From NCBI GenBank assembly GCA_963664595.2, contig CAXXOK010000010.1, forward strand, positions 310,001-374,000: a stretch of DNA of 64,000 nucleotides, written 5' to 3'. Each line of letters starts with the position of its first letter. Position 1 is the stretch's first letter. Position numbers and translations under genes: made by a program. This document shows positions 52,901 through 60,822 of the stretch, one piece after another. This DNA comes from CAXXOK01 sp963664595 (lineage in GTDB: Bacteria; Bacillota; Clostridia; Christensenellales; Aristaeellaceae). The notes under the pieces were generated by a model. That model was not told the origin of the DNA. It saw only the letters and a list, made by a program, of their open reading frames with translations, and did not search any database.

Positions 52901-54121
52901 GGCGTTGCGATCTTCGGCATGACGCCGTTCGGCTGGCGCTTTATGGGTACGCTGATCGGCGCGCTGATGCTGCCCGTACTGTATCTGTTTGGAAAGCAGC
53001 TGACGAAAAACCGGTGGTTTGCAACTTTCGGCATGCTGCTGATGACGCTGGACCTGATGCACTTTGCGCAGACTCGGCTTGCGACCATCGATACCTTCCC
53101 GGTATTTTTCATCCTGCTGGCCTATCTGTGCATGACCCGCTATGTGCTGGCCGATCCGTTTGCCGTACCGGAGGATACGGATGGTCAACCGCGCATCCTG
53201 ACGAAAGCCTTCCTCAAATCCATGGTTCCGCTATTGTTGTCCGGGCTGTTCATCGGGTGCGCCATCGCCTCGAAATGGACGGGGCTGTATGCTATTGTGG
53301 GGCTTGGCGTACTGTTTGCCTATGCTGTGTACCGGCAGTTCCGCTCCGGCCTGATCGCGCACGATCTGGAGCCGGACCGCCTGACCGATGCGGAGGCGAA
53401 ACGGGTGATCTGGGCGCGGGCGCTGCTGCTGAAACGGATTTTTGTTACGGCAGGCTTTTGCGTGATCTTCTTTCTGGTAATTCCGGCGGCGATCTATTAT
53501 CTCGCCTATATTCCATACCTTTCACCCACGGGGCCGGTCACGATTGAGCGTATTATCCGCACACAGCAAGGCATGCTGGCCTATCACTCCACACCGGGAC
53601 TGGGAATGGACCATCCGTTCTATTCACCGTGGTGGCAGTGGCCGTTGATTTTAAAGCCCATATGGTACGCGCAGGACAGCTACCTGCCTATTGGGTATGC
53701 GGCCAATATCATCTGTCTGGGCAACCCGGCTGTGTTCTACATCGGCGCGATTGCCATGGCGGCGGTGTTTATCATGCTGCTGAAAAAGTATCTGTGGAAC
53801 CGCAATCCCCTGGGAGCCAACGAGGATCAACCGGCGTACGCCATTCTGGCCGTCAGCTTTGTCTCACAGTATCTGCCGTGGGTGATGGTACCGCGTTCCA
53901 TGTTCTTCTACCATTATTTCCCCAGCCTTCCGTTCATCATTCTGGCTACGGTGATGATGGCAACACAGATCCGCGATAAAAAGTTCAGAAACTATCTCAT
54001 GGCCGGGATGCTTGCGGCCGCGCTGGCGCTGTTTATCATGTTCTACCCCTATGCGTCGGGAATGGCGGTTACGAGAAGCTATATGGCTTTCCTGCGCTGG
54101 TTTCCCAATTTACCGGTATAA
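49934..54121 (+). CDS. 1395-residue membrane protein fusing a carbohydrate-binding domain, a Gpi18-like GT-C module and a PMT-like glycosyltransferase
   Basis: The chain starts with a signal peptide (to about residue 22), then a CBM_4_9-like domain (residues 23-175, NGGFEKVDASGMPEDW and AYFDDISVEKV). A GT-C module (about 205-735) carries CDYPPGYMLMLWPVGLI and AAWGQVDSLLALLL. A second GT-C module follows (about 770-1395) with, after its first helix, a discoidin-like luminal domain (about 790-930) and the PMT/GT39 features YFDEIYYARTAYEH (acidic DE at about 956-957) and SHPPLGKLMMSVG, then eight or more helices. This would be an O-mannosylation-type enzyme using polyprenyl phosphate donor. Its ATG overlaps rnhB by four bases. 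The fusion is long for either family. Confidence 0.82.
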   Translation: MKKLFFGLLIVLLLLSCASADGNNLLANGGFEKVDASGMPEDWRTVSYLDISSNTLFEITEEEAHSGTYSARIVNANLNDARYVTTIQVEPESVYRVSGYILVKDMESGGNGANFALEDQYAASESVFDTHGEWQYVEWYGETDTDQTEVELGVRVGGYSAESKGTAYFDDISVEKVQEVPDGVFADFWFTLSNSSSAGASGATDSTPKKSTGWFILLALIFALLAALGARWLLAGDEPLKPVQKQNTLFLFALGMMAALVLRLWLGGSVEGYGVDIGCFSAWSLRMASQGPIGFYAADYFCDYPPGYMLMLWPVGLIINAISYSGSPGILLMVKLIPILCDMITAMLLFSYARKRISIKAAAFVGLFFAFNPSVLVTGAAWGQVDSLLALLLVITAITAADKRWRIALPVFVLSVLIKPQALLFVPVGLAWLFAALVFDNREGRKGQWKQLWQGLALSVLAACIVIIPFQIKQDDPLWLIKRYQETLASYHYAVLNTANLMYLLGGNWSALDASVNRVVKTLTPWLPIGTGLLLVFIGLWKLRITQGWQAIKMQAKELWQGLKRKDACTEDGRRFALAALCTVFGLAFLVTACWPSTFLVYGTLWMVLVYTAVLLLILLEHRADALPFYMALMLIGVYVLGVKIHERYLFAACALLPVAYIRTRDRRLIWLCAGLSITTFMNIAIVLDNSILYGSAMGHLNADTAAVNAILCVANLLLCGYAAVIAFTGLKQSEPLKGQPVKIRSNTQSHTQRLLHPRDARLRLGTRDFLIMGITFLVYSVVAFTNLGSTKAPQTIWVSNSAEDQVVLELEEETTFKLLYYAGVSYHNFSVSVSDDGENWSDKIICRMRQGLCYRWLYAVKTLDETNIDTENFFPDSAANVVWLTGKYLRINAEYAGLNLREIILRDENGDQIPLSLVSYYSPKDELQTDTPPANLIDEQDTLEGEPGWFNGTYFDEIYYARTAYEHLHEQAPYETSHPPLGKLMMSVGVAIFGMTPFGWRFMGTLIGALMLPVLYLFGKQLTKNRWFATFGMLLMTLDLMHFAQTRLATIDTFPVFFILLAYLCMTRYVLADPFAVPEDTDGQPRILTKAFLKSMVPLLLSGLFIGCAIASKWTGLYAIVGLGVLFAYAVYRQFRSGLIAHDLEPDRLTDAEAKRVIWARALLLKRIFVTAGFCVIFFLVIPAAIYYLAYIPYLSPTGPVTIERIIRTQQGMLAYHSTPGLGMDHPFYSPWWQWPLILKPIWYAQDSYLPIGYAANIICLGNPAVFYIGAIAMAAVFIMLLKKYLWNRNPLGANEDQPAYAILAVSFVSQYLPWVMVPRSMFFYHYFPSLPFIILATVMMATQIRDKKFRNYLMAGMLAAALALFIMFYPYASGMAVTRSYMAFLRWFPNLPV

Positions 54122-54133
54122 CGGAGGATTATC

Positions 54134-55666
54134 ATGTTAGCAAGAACGGTCTCGGGCGGACTGGATGGTGTGAAGGGCTTTCTGGTGGATGTGGAAGCCT
54201 TTCTGGGCAAGGGCATGATCGGCTTTGATATTGTGGGCCTGCCCAGCGTCGCCGTGAAGGAAAGCCGGGACCGCATCCGTGCCGCGATGATCAACACCGG
54301 ATACGAGTGGCCGATGAAAAAGCTGACCATCAATCTGGCTCCGGCCGATGTAAAAAAGGAAGGCACCAGTCTGGAGCTTGCCATTGCCGTGGCCCTGCTG
54401 GCGGCGCAGAAACCTGAAGCGTATCCCCAGCTGGATCAAACCCTGCTGCTGGGAGAACTGACTTTGCACGGAGAACTGGCGCCTGTGCACGGCGTGCTTT
54501 CCATGGTGCTGGCGGCACGGGACAAGGGAATCAAATCCGTGATCCTGCCGGGGAAGAATGCCAAAGAGGTACAGTGCCTCAGCGACGTGACCATTTATCC
54601 GGCGGATACGCTTAAGCAGGCGGCGGAACACGTAAGCCACCAGGCGGATATTGCCCCGCAGCAGCAGATCAGCTATAACAGGCTGCTGGAGGATGACCGC
54701 CCGGAGCACGATCTGCGCTATGTCAAGGGGCAGGTCATCGCCCGTAAAGCGCTGGAAATTGCAGCGGCCGGCGGGCACAACCTGCTGATGGTCGGCGTGC
54801 CCGGCAGCGGAAAAACCATGCTGGCGCGCTGCCTGCCGGGCATACTGCCGCCGCTTTCCTATGAGGAGGCGCTGGAAACCACCTGCATTCACTCGGCCGC
54901 GGGGATGCTTTCACAGGAGACGGGGCTGATGACCAACCGTCCGTTCCGCTCGCCGCACCATAACGCATCGCTCCCGTCCATTGTCGGCGGCGGGGTAAAG
55001 GCGCGGCCGGGGGAGGTATCGCTGGCGCATAACGGGGTATTGTTTTTGGATGAGCTGCCGGAGTATCAGCGGCAAACGCTGGAGGCGCTCCGCCAACCGC
55101 TGGAGGACGGCTTTGTAACCGTTACGCGCGTCAGCGGGCAGGCGCGCTACCAGAGCCGCTGCATGCTGGTTGCCAGCATGAACCCCTGTCCCTGCGGCAA
55201 TCACGGAAGCAAATCCAAGCCCTGCCGCTGCAAGCCCAACGAGATCAAACGCTATCTGGCGCGCATCAGCGGTCCGTTGCTGGACCGCATCGATATCCAG
55301 GTGGAGATGGACGCCGTGGAAATAGACGATATCCGTAACCGGCAGGAGCAAGAGGATTCCGCCGCCGTACAGGAGCGCGTGGTGGCGGCCCGCAAACTGC
55401 AGCTGGAGCGATACCGGGACGAGGCATTTTTTTGCAACGCGCAGATGCCGCAGGAAGGCATAGAAAAATACTGCCAAATGGAACCGGCGGCCCGTGCCAT
55501 GCTGCACAGCGCCGTAGAAAAGTTCCATATCAGCATGCGCACCTATGGCCGTATCTCCAAGGTGGCGCGTACGATTGCCGATGTAAACCGGCACGAAGCA
55601 ATCAAGCCGCAGGATATTGCGGAGGCTATCCACCTGCGCAATCTTGACGGACGGTATTGGAGGTAG
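54134..55666 (+). CDS. YifB/ComM-family magnesium chelatase-like AAA ATPase
   Basis: A 510-residue ATPase. The N-terminal Lon-like S5 domain (residues 1-165; GLPSVAVKESRDRIRAAM) precedes an AAA core with Walker A MVGVPGSGKTMLARCLPGIL (about residues 217-230, split in the middle), Walker B VLFLDELPEY and the zinc-binding loop NPCPCGNHGSKSKPCRC. The C-terminal domain ends with LDGRYWR. In Gram-negatives the homologue ComM helps branch migration during recombination of incoming DNA; the neighbouring dprA is a transformation protein, so a natural competence role is plausible. AGGAGG precedes the ATG, 12 bases after the previous gene. Confidence 0.92.
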   Translation: MLARTVSGGLDGVKGFLVDVEAFLGKGMIGFDIVGLPSVAVKESRDRIRAAMINTGYEWPMKKLTINLAPADVKKEGTSLELAIAVALLAAQKPEAYPQLDQTLLLGELTLHGELAPVHGVLSMVLAARDKGIKSVILPGKNAKEVQCLSDVTIYPADTLKQAAEHVSHQADIAPQQQISYNRLLEDDRPEHDLRYVKGQVIARKALEIAAAGGHNLLMVGVPGSGKTMLARCLPGILPPLSYEEALETTCIHSAAGMLSQETGLMTNRPFRSPHHNASLPSIVGGGVKARPGEVSLAHNGVLFLDELPEYQRQTLEALRQPLEDGFVTVTRVSGQARYQSRCMLVASMNPCPCGNHGSKSKPCRCKPNEIKRYLARISGPLLDRIDIQVEMDAVEIDDIRNRQEQEDSAAVQERVVAARKLQLERYRDEAFFCNAQMPQEGIEKYCQMEPAARAMLHSAVEKFHISMRTYGRISKVARTIADVNRHEAIKPQDIAEAIHLRNLDGRYWR

Positions 55667-55667
55667 C

Positions 55668-56756
55668 ATGAACTTATCCAGGGAGCAGCGATGCCTGGTT
55701 TGGCTGTCCGCTGCAGAAATCACCGCGGACAGGCTGCCCAGGTTGATTAAGGAAGAAGGCTCCGCCGCTGCGCTGTGGGAGAGCTTCGGCAGCGGGAAAC
55801 GTTTCTCCAAACATCAGGAAGCGAACCGGATCCTAACCTATTACCATAAGGATTCTGCGCTGGACAGTTTGCTGGAACACATGGAGCAGCAAGGGATACA
55901 GCTCCTGTTTCAACAGGATGACCGGTACCCCGAGTTGTTAAAGAGTATTGACGATCCGCCGTATCTCCTGTACTGTATGGGAGAAACGGATGCGCTTCGC
56001 CTGCCCTGCGTGGCCGTTGTCGGCACACGCCACCCCAGTGGATACGGTGCGGACATGGCGGCGGCAATCGCCCAAACCATGGCAAGGGCCGGAGTTTGCG
56101 TGGTGAGCGGTATGGCAATCGGGATCGATACCAACGCGCATGAGGGGGCGCTGCGGCACGGCGGCAAAACCGTCGCGGTGCTTGGCAGCGGGCTAAGCAC
56201 GCCCTATCCGCCGGAGAACACGGGGTTGTTCCATGAGATTCTCCGAAACGATGGCGCAGTCATCAGCGAATACCCGCCGGACGCCAGACCGTACAGCTTC
56301 CACTTTCCGCACCGCAACCGGATCATCAGCGGCCTGAGCAGGGGAATCGTTTTTGTGGAAGGGCGCATCAAGAGCGGCGGCATGATCACCGTGAAAACGG
56401 CGCTGGATCAGGGCCGGGAGGTGTTCGCCGTGCCGGGCAACATCGGCCAGTATTACGCCGAGGGCCCCAACGCCATCATCCGTGAAGGCGCGACGATGAT
56501 TTCCTCCACGGAGGATATTCTGACAGATTTGGGACTCAACAAACCGGAGCCGGTCGGCGGCGATGAAGCGGACGCGCATGATGCCGTTTCGCAGGGAATC
56601 CTGGACGCGCTTCACAAAGAAGCCATGGGGATGGACGCGCTGATAACGGCAACCGGACTGACGGCCGACGCGCTGATCGCCCAGCTTTGCATGCTGGAGA
56701 TCGGCGGAGAGATAAAACGGGAAAGCGGCAATATCTACCGCTTATGCACCCGCTGA
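55668..56756 (+). CDS. dprA: DNA-processing protein DprA
   Basis: A 362-residue protein that loads RecA on single-stranded DNA taken up in transformation. It has an N-terminal SAM-like domain (residues 1-80), a Rossmann fold with VAVVGTRHPSGYGADMA, VVSGMAIGIDTNAHEGAL and AVLGSGLSTPYPPEN, a SEYPPD loop and a C-terminal winged helix (GMDALITATGLTADALIAQLCMLEIGGEI). Unlike many, it has a full C-terminal extension. The ATG lies one base after the stop of yifB with GGAGG overlapping that stop. Confidence 0.94.
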   Translation: MNLSREQRCLVWLSAAEITADRLPRLIKEEGSAAALWESFGSGKRFSKHQEANRILTYYHKDSALDSLLEHMEQQGIQLLFQQDDRYPELLKSIDDPPYLLYCMGETDALRLPCVAVVGTRHPSGYGADMAAAIAQTMARAGVCVVSGMAIGIDTNAHEGALRHGGKTVAVLGSGLSTPYPPENTGLFHEILRNDGAVISEYPPDARPYSFHFPHRNRIISGLSRGIVFVEGRIKSGGMITVKTALDQGREVFAVPGNIGQYYAEGPNAIIREGATMISSTEDILTDLGLNKPEPVGGDEADAHDAVSQGILDALHKEAMGMDALITATGLTADALIAQLCMLEIGGEIKRESGNIYRLCTR

Positions 56757-56775
56757 GCAACGAGGAGGAAACAGA

Positions 56776-58914
56776 GTGCCAACCGACACAAAACAAAAAC
56801 TGGTCATTGTAGAATCACCCGCCAAAGCAAAAACCATAGAAAAATTTCTTGGAAAAGGGTATAAGGTAACAGCATCGCAGGGGCATGTGCGGGATTTACC
56901 CAAATCGCAGCTGGGCGTGGATACCGAGCATGACTTTGATATGAAATATATCACCATCCGCGGCCGCGGCGATATTATTGCCAAGCTGAAAAAAGAAGCA
57001 AAAAGCGCTTCCCGCATTTATCTGGCGACAGACCCTGACCGCGAGGGGGAAGCGATTTCCTGGCATTTGGCGCATTTGCTGAATCTGGATGCCGAGAAAC
57101 CCTGCCGGATTGAATTTCATGAGATCACCAAAAAGGCCGTGCGGGATTCCATCGGAAACGTGCGGCCCGTGGATATGGACCGGGTGGACGCGCAGCAGGC
57201 GCGCCGCGCGCTGGACCGGCTTGTGGGTTATAAAATCAGCCCGTTGCTGTGGGCCAAGGTGAAAAAAGGCCTGTCCGCCGGACGCGTGCAAAGCGTAGCC
57301 ACCAAGCTGGTGGTGCAACGGGAGGAAGAGATCGAGCGCTTTATTCCCGAAGAATTCTGGGACGTGCTGGCAAACACCATTGCCAAGAACCAGAAGGGGA
57401 AAGCGGTTCACCTGCAGGCGAAGCTGACCGCCCTCAATGGTAAAAAGGCGGTTATCCAGGATGAGAAAACCGCAATGGCCGCTAAGGAGCAAATTTTAAA
57501 GTCCGCGTTTGCGGTGTCGGATGTAACCCATGCCCAGAAGCTGAAACGGCCGCAGGCGCCGTTTACCACCTCAAGCCTTCAGCAGGAAGCCAGCCGCAAG
57601 CTGAACTTTGCCACCGGTAAAACCATGCAGGTGGTCCAATCTCTGTACGACGGCGTGGATGTGGGCAAGGGCACGGTGGGTCTGGTCACCTATATCCGTA
57701 CCGATAGCGTGCGCGTGTCCCAGGAAGCCCTGACCGCGGTGCGGGAACAGATTCAGACCCTCTACGGACCGGAATACTGCCCGCCAAAACCGAATGTGTA
57801 TAAAGGCCGCAAAAACGCGCAGGACGCGCACGAAGCCATCCGCCCGACCGACCTGGAAATGACGCCGGAGCAGGTGAAGAAATACCTGACGCGCGATCAA
57901 TTCAACCTGTATAAGCTGATCTATACGCGCTTTGTAGCCAGCCAAATGAAGCCCGCCGTGTTCGCCACCGTAACAATCACGATTGCCGGAACCCAAAAGG
58001 ACAACGAAAAACACAGCGCGGAGCTGCGTTACTACGGCGAGCATATGACCTTTGCGGGCTACCGCGCGCTGTATACCGAAAGCCAGGACGACGAGGAGCA
58101 GAAGTTTGAAACCGCCATTCCCGCGCTGGAAGCCGGGGATACGGTAACGGTTGAAAACGTGGAAACCAACCAACACTTCACCCAACCGCCGTCCCGGTTT
58201 ACGGAAGCTTCACTGGTGCGCACGCTGGAGGAAAAGGGCATCGGCCGCCCCAGTACCTATGCACCAACCATTACGACCATCATCTCGCGCGGCTATGTGG
58301 CGCGGGAGAAGCGGCGGCTGTATCCGACGGAGCTTGGGAAAATGGTAACCAGCATGATGCTGGAGTACTTTGCTCCCATCGTGGATACGGAGTTTACCGC
58401 CAATCTGGAGGATCAGCTGGACAATGTAGAGGAGGGCAAGGAGGAATGGCGCGCGATTCTGCGTGCGTTCTATCCGCCCTTTGAGAAAATGCTGACGGTC
58501 GCGGAGGACCAGATTGAAAAGGTCGAAGTCAAGGACGAAGTCAGCGATGTGCCCTGCGACAAATGCGGCGCTATGATGGTTTACAAAATGGGCCGCTTCG
58601 GCCGGTTTCTCGCCTGCCCTAATTTTCCGGAATGCCGCAATACCAAGCCGATTATCAAGTATATCGATGTGCCCTGCCCCAAGTGCGGCGCACGGCTGAT
58701 GGAAAAGATCAGCAAGAAAAACCGCAAATTTTACGGCTGTGAAAAATATCCGGATTGTGATTTTGTCAGCTGGGAAATGCCGGCCACGGAAAACTGTCCG
58801 CAATGCGGAAGCTATATGACCGAAAAGAGAAACAAAAGGGGCGAACGCATTCTGCTGTGCGCCAATGAGAAATGCCGTCATAAAGAAAAGAAAGAAGCGG
58901 ACGGAGACGAATGA
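56776..58914 (+). CDS. topA: DNA topoisomerase I (GTG start)
   Basis: A 712-residue type IA topoisomerase. The Toprim region (residues 7-120) reads LVIVESPAKAKTIEKFLG and DPDREGEAISWHL, the active-site tyrosine is Tyr306 in VTYIRTDS, and VQSVATKLVVQREEEIERF and GRPSTYAPTI are conserved. The tail carries three C4 zinc ribbons (CDKCGAMMVYKMGRFG, then CPKCGARLMEKIS, then CPQCGSYMTEKR). GTG 56776 has GAGGAGG seven bases upstream. It follows dprA by 19 bases, the usual dprA-topA order, and the trmFO start overlaps its stop by four bases. Confidence 0.96.
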   Translation: MPTDTKQKLVIVESPAKAKTIEKFLGKGYKVTASQGHVRDLPKSQLGVDTEHDFDMKYITIRGRGDIIAKLKKEAKSASRIYLATDPDREGEAISWHLAHLLNLDAEKPCRIEFHEITKKAVRDSIGNVRPVDMDRVDAQQARRALDRLVGYKISPLLWAKVKKGLSAGRVQSVATKLVVQREEEIERFIPEEFWDVLANTIAKNQKGKAVHLQAKLTALNGKKAVIQDEKTAMAAKEQILKSAFAVSDVTHAQKLKRPQAPFTTSSLQQEASRKLNFATGKTMQVVQSLYDGVDVGKGTVGLVTYIRTDSVRVSQEALTAVREQIQTLYGPEYCPPKPNVYKGRKNAQDAHEAIRPTDLEMTPEQVKKYLTRDQFNLYKLIYTRFVASQMKPAVFATVTITIAGTQKDNEKHSAELRYYGEHMTFAGYRALYTESQDDEEQKFETAIPALEAGDTVTVENVETNQHFTQPPSRFTEASLVRTLEEKGIGRPSTYAPTITTIISRGYVAREKRRLYPTELGKMVTSMMLEYFAPIVDTEFTANLEDQLDNVEEGKEEWRAILRAFYPPFEKMLTVAEDQIEKVEVKDEVSDVPCDKCGAMMVYKMGRFGRFLACPNFPECRNTKPIIKYIDVPCPKCGARLMEKISKKNRKFYGCEKYPDCDFVSWEMPATENCPQCGSYMTEKRNKRGERILLCANEKCRHKEKKEADGDE

Positions 58915-60251
58915 AAGCAACCGTGATCGGCGGCGGGCTGGCGGGCTGTGAAGCGGCCTGGCAGCTAGCCTGCCGCGGCGTGCAGGTGACACTTTGCGAG
59001 ATGAAGCGCCAACAGAAAACACCGGCCCAAACCTTGGATACCATGGCCGAGCTCGTATGCTCCAACAGCCTGCGCTCGGATAGGCTCACCAATGCCGTTG
59101 GTTTATTAAAGGAAGAAATGCGAAGGCTGAACTCCCTGATTTTGCAAACCGCCGACGCGAACAGCGTACCTGCGGGCGGCGCACTTGCGGTGGACAGAGA
59201 GCACTTTTCGGCGGAAGTGGAACGGGCGATAACAAGTCACTCAAACATCAAGGTCGTCGAACAGGAGATCAGGGAAATCCCTTCCGGCGATGTGATCATC
59301 GCCACAGGCCCCTTGACCAGCGATGCGCTGAGCGAGGCGATTACAAAGCTTGACGGCCTTTCCACCCTGCATTTTTACGACGCCGCCGCGCCTATCGTAA
59401 CGGCGGAATCGCTGGATATGGACAAGGTATTCTCCATGTCGCGTTATCAGCGCGGGGAGGATTACCTTAACTGTCCCATGGATAAAGACGAATACGAGGC
59501 TTTTGTGCACGCGCTGCAGACGGCTGAAACCGTTCCTGTGAAAGGATTTGAAGAAAAAGCGGTTTTCGAGGGCTGCATGCCGGTTGAAAGCCTGGCCAAG
59601 CGGGGGGACCAGGCCATTGCCTTTGGGCCGCTCAAACCCGTGGGGCTCACAGATCCACGTACAGGAAAACGGCCTTATGCCGTGGTGCAGCTGCGGCAGG
59701 ATAATTTCTCCGCTTCGCTGTATAATATGGTGGGCTTCCAAACGCGCCTCACGTTCCCGGAGCAGCGGCGGGTATTCCGCATGATTCCGGGCCTGGAAAA
59801 CGCTGAGTTTGCCCGGATGGGCGTGATGCACCGCAATACGTTTTTAAACAGCCCGGGTTTCTTGGATGATACCTATCGGGTCATCAACCGGCCGGAGTTA
59901 TATTTCGCGGGGCAGATTACAGGCGTGGAAGGCTATGTGGAAAGCGCGGCCAGCGGTCTGCTGGCGGGCCTGAGCATGGCGTACCGCCTGCGGGGAAGCG
60001 ATCCGCCGCACTTCTCCGGCAAAACCGCCATCGGGGCGATGGGCAGGTATATCGCGTCTGCGAACAGGCGTTTTCAGCCGATGAACTGCGCGTTCGGCCT
60101 GATCGATCCATTAAGCTACGAACCGGGAGAAAAGAAAATCCGCAGCAAACCGGACCGGTATGCCAAAATTGCGGAGCGCGCTTTGGCGGAAATCGACACG
60201 GTGAAACGACAGATGGAACACGATGACTGGACAGTGAAGACAGATCGGTGA
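58911..60251 (+). CDS. trmFO: Methylenetetrahydrofolate-tRNA-(uracil-5-)-methyltransferase TrmFO
   Basis: A 446-residue FAD- and folate-dependent enzyme that methylates uridine 54 of tRNA. The N-terminal FAD motif is VIGGGLAGCEAAWQLACRG (residues 4-22), with LVCSNSLRSDRLTNAVGLLKEEM in the second part (residues 44-66) and GCMPVESLAKRG holding the catalytic cysteine (about residue 224). C-terminal segments AGQITGVEGYVESAASGLLAG and FQPMNCAFGL complete the family. It overlaps topA by four bases. A common downstream gene, xerC, is not present here. Confidence 0.95.
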   Translation: MKATVIGGGLAGCEAAWQLACRGVQVTLCEMKRQQKTPAQTLDTMAELVCSNSLRSDRLTNAVGLLKEEMRRLNSLILQTADANSVPAGGALAVDREHFSAEVERAITSHSNIKVVEQEIREIPSGDVIIATGPLTSDALSEAITKLDGLSTLHFYDAAAPIVTAESLDMDKVFSMSRYQRGEDYLNCPMDKDEYEAFVHALQTAETVPVKGFEEKAVFEGCMPVESLAKRGDQAIAFGPLKPVGLTDPRTGKRPYAVVQLRQDNFSASLYNMVGFQTRLTFPEQRRVFRMIPGLENAEFARMGVMHRNTFLNSPGFLDDTYRVINRPELYFAGQITGVEGYVESAASGLLAGLSMAYRLRGSDPPHFSGKTAIGAMGRYIASANRRFQPMNCAFGLIDPLSYEPGEKKIRSKPDRYAKIAERALAEIDTVKRQMEHDDWTVKTDR

Positions 60252-60281
60252 TACGATCACAAGGATAAGGAGTGAAGGTTT

Positions 60282-60818
60282 ATGATGCGCGGAACAACCA
60301 TTTGTGCAGTACGGCGCGGCAACCAGATCGCCATCGCCGGAGACGGCCAGGTGACCATGGGGGAAAGCACCGTTTTTAAATCCACGGCAAAAAAGGTACG
60401 GAGATTATACGACGGAAAGGTGATCACGGGCTTTGCGGGCTCAGTGGCCGATTCGTTTGCGCTGTGCGAGCGTTTTGAAGAAAAGCTTACCCAGTGCGGC
60501 GGCAATCTGGAGCGTGCCGCCGTGAACCTGGCGCAGGACTGGCGCAGCGACAAGATGATGCGCAAGCTGGAATCCATGCTGATTGTCGCCGATAAGGAAA
60601 GCTTGCTGATTTTAAGCGGCAACGGCGAGGTGATCGACCCGGACGACGGCGTGGCCGCCGTAGGCTCCGGCGGCAATTACGCGCTGGCCGCCGCGCGGGC
60701 TTTACTCCAGAACACCGATCTTTCCGCAAAAGATATTGCGAGAAAGTCGTTGGAAATCGCCGCGTCTATTTGCGTGTTTACCAATACCAACATCAATGTT
60801 GAAACGATAGGGGAGTAA
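60282..60818 (+). CDS. hslV: ATP-dependent protease subunit HslV
   Basis: A 178-residue threonine peptidase. The chain begins MMRGTTICAVRRGNQIAIAG, so the catalytic Thr would be at position 5 after removal of four residues; the family usually has a shorter leader such as MTTI or MFHATTI. GDGQVTMG, VAGSGGNYALAAARALLQ-like (AVGSGGNYALAAARAL) and DLSAKDIARKSLEIAASICVFTN are conserved. A GGAG site is a few bases before the ATG. Its partner hslU follows after four bases. Together they form a proteasome-like complex that degrades misfolded and regulatory proteins. Confidence 0.94.
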   Translation: MMRGTTICAVRRGNQIAIAGDGQVTMGESTVFKSTAKKVRRLYDGKVITGFAGSVADSFALCERFEEKLTQCGGNLERAAVNLAQDWRSDKMMRKLESMLIVADKESLLILSGNGEVIDPDDGVAAVGSGGNYALAAARALLQNTDLSAKDIARKSLEIAASICVFTNTNINVETIGE

Positions 60819-60822
60819 TCGC

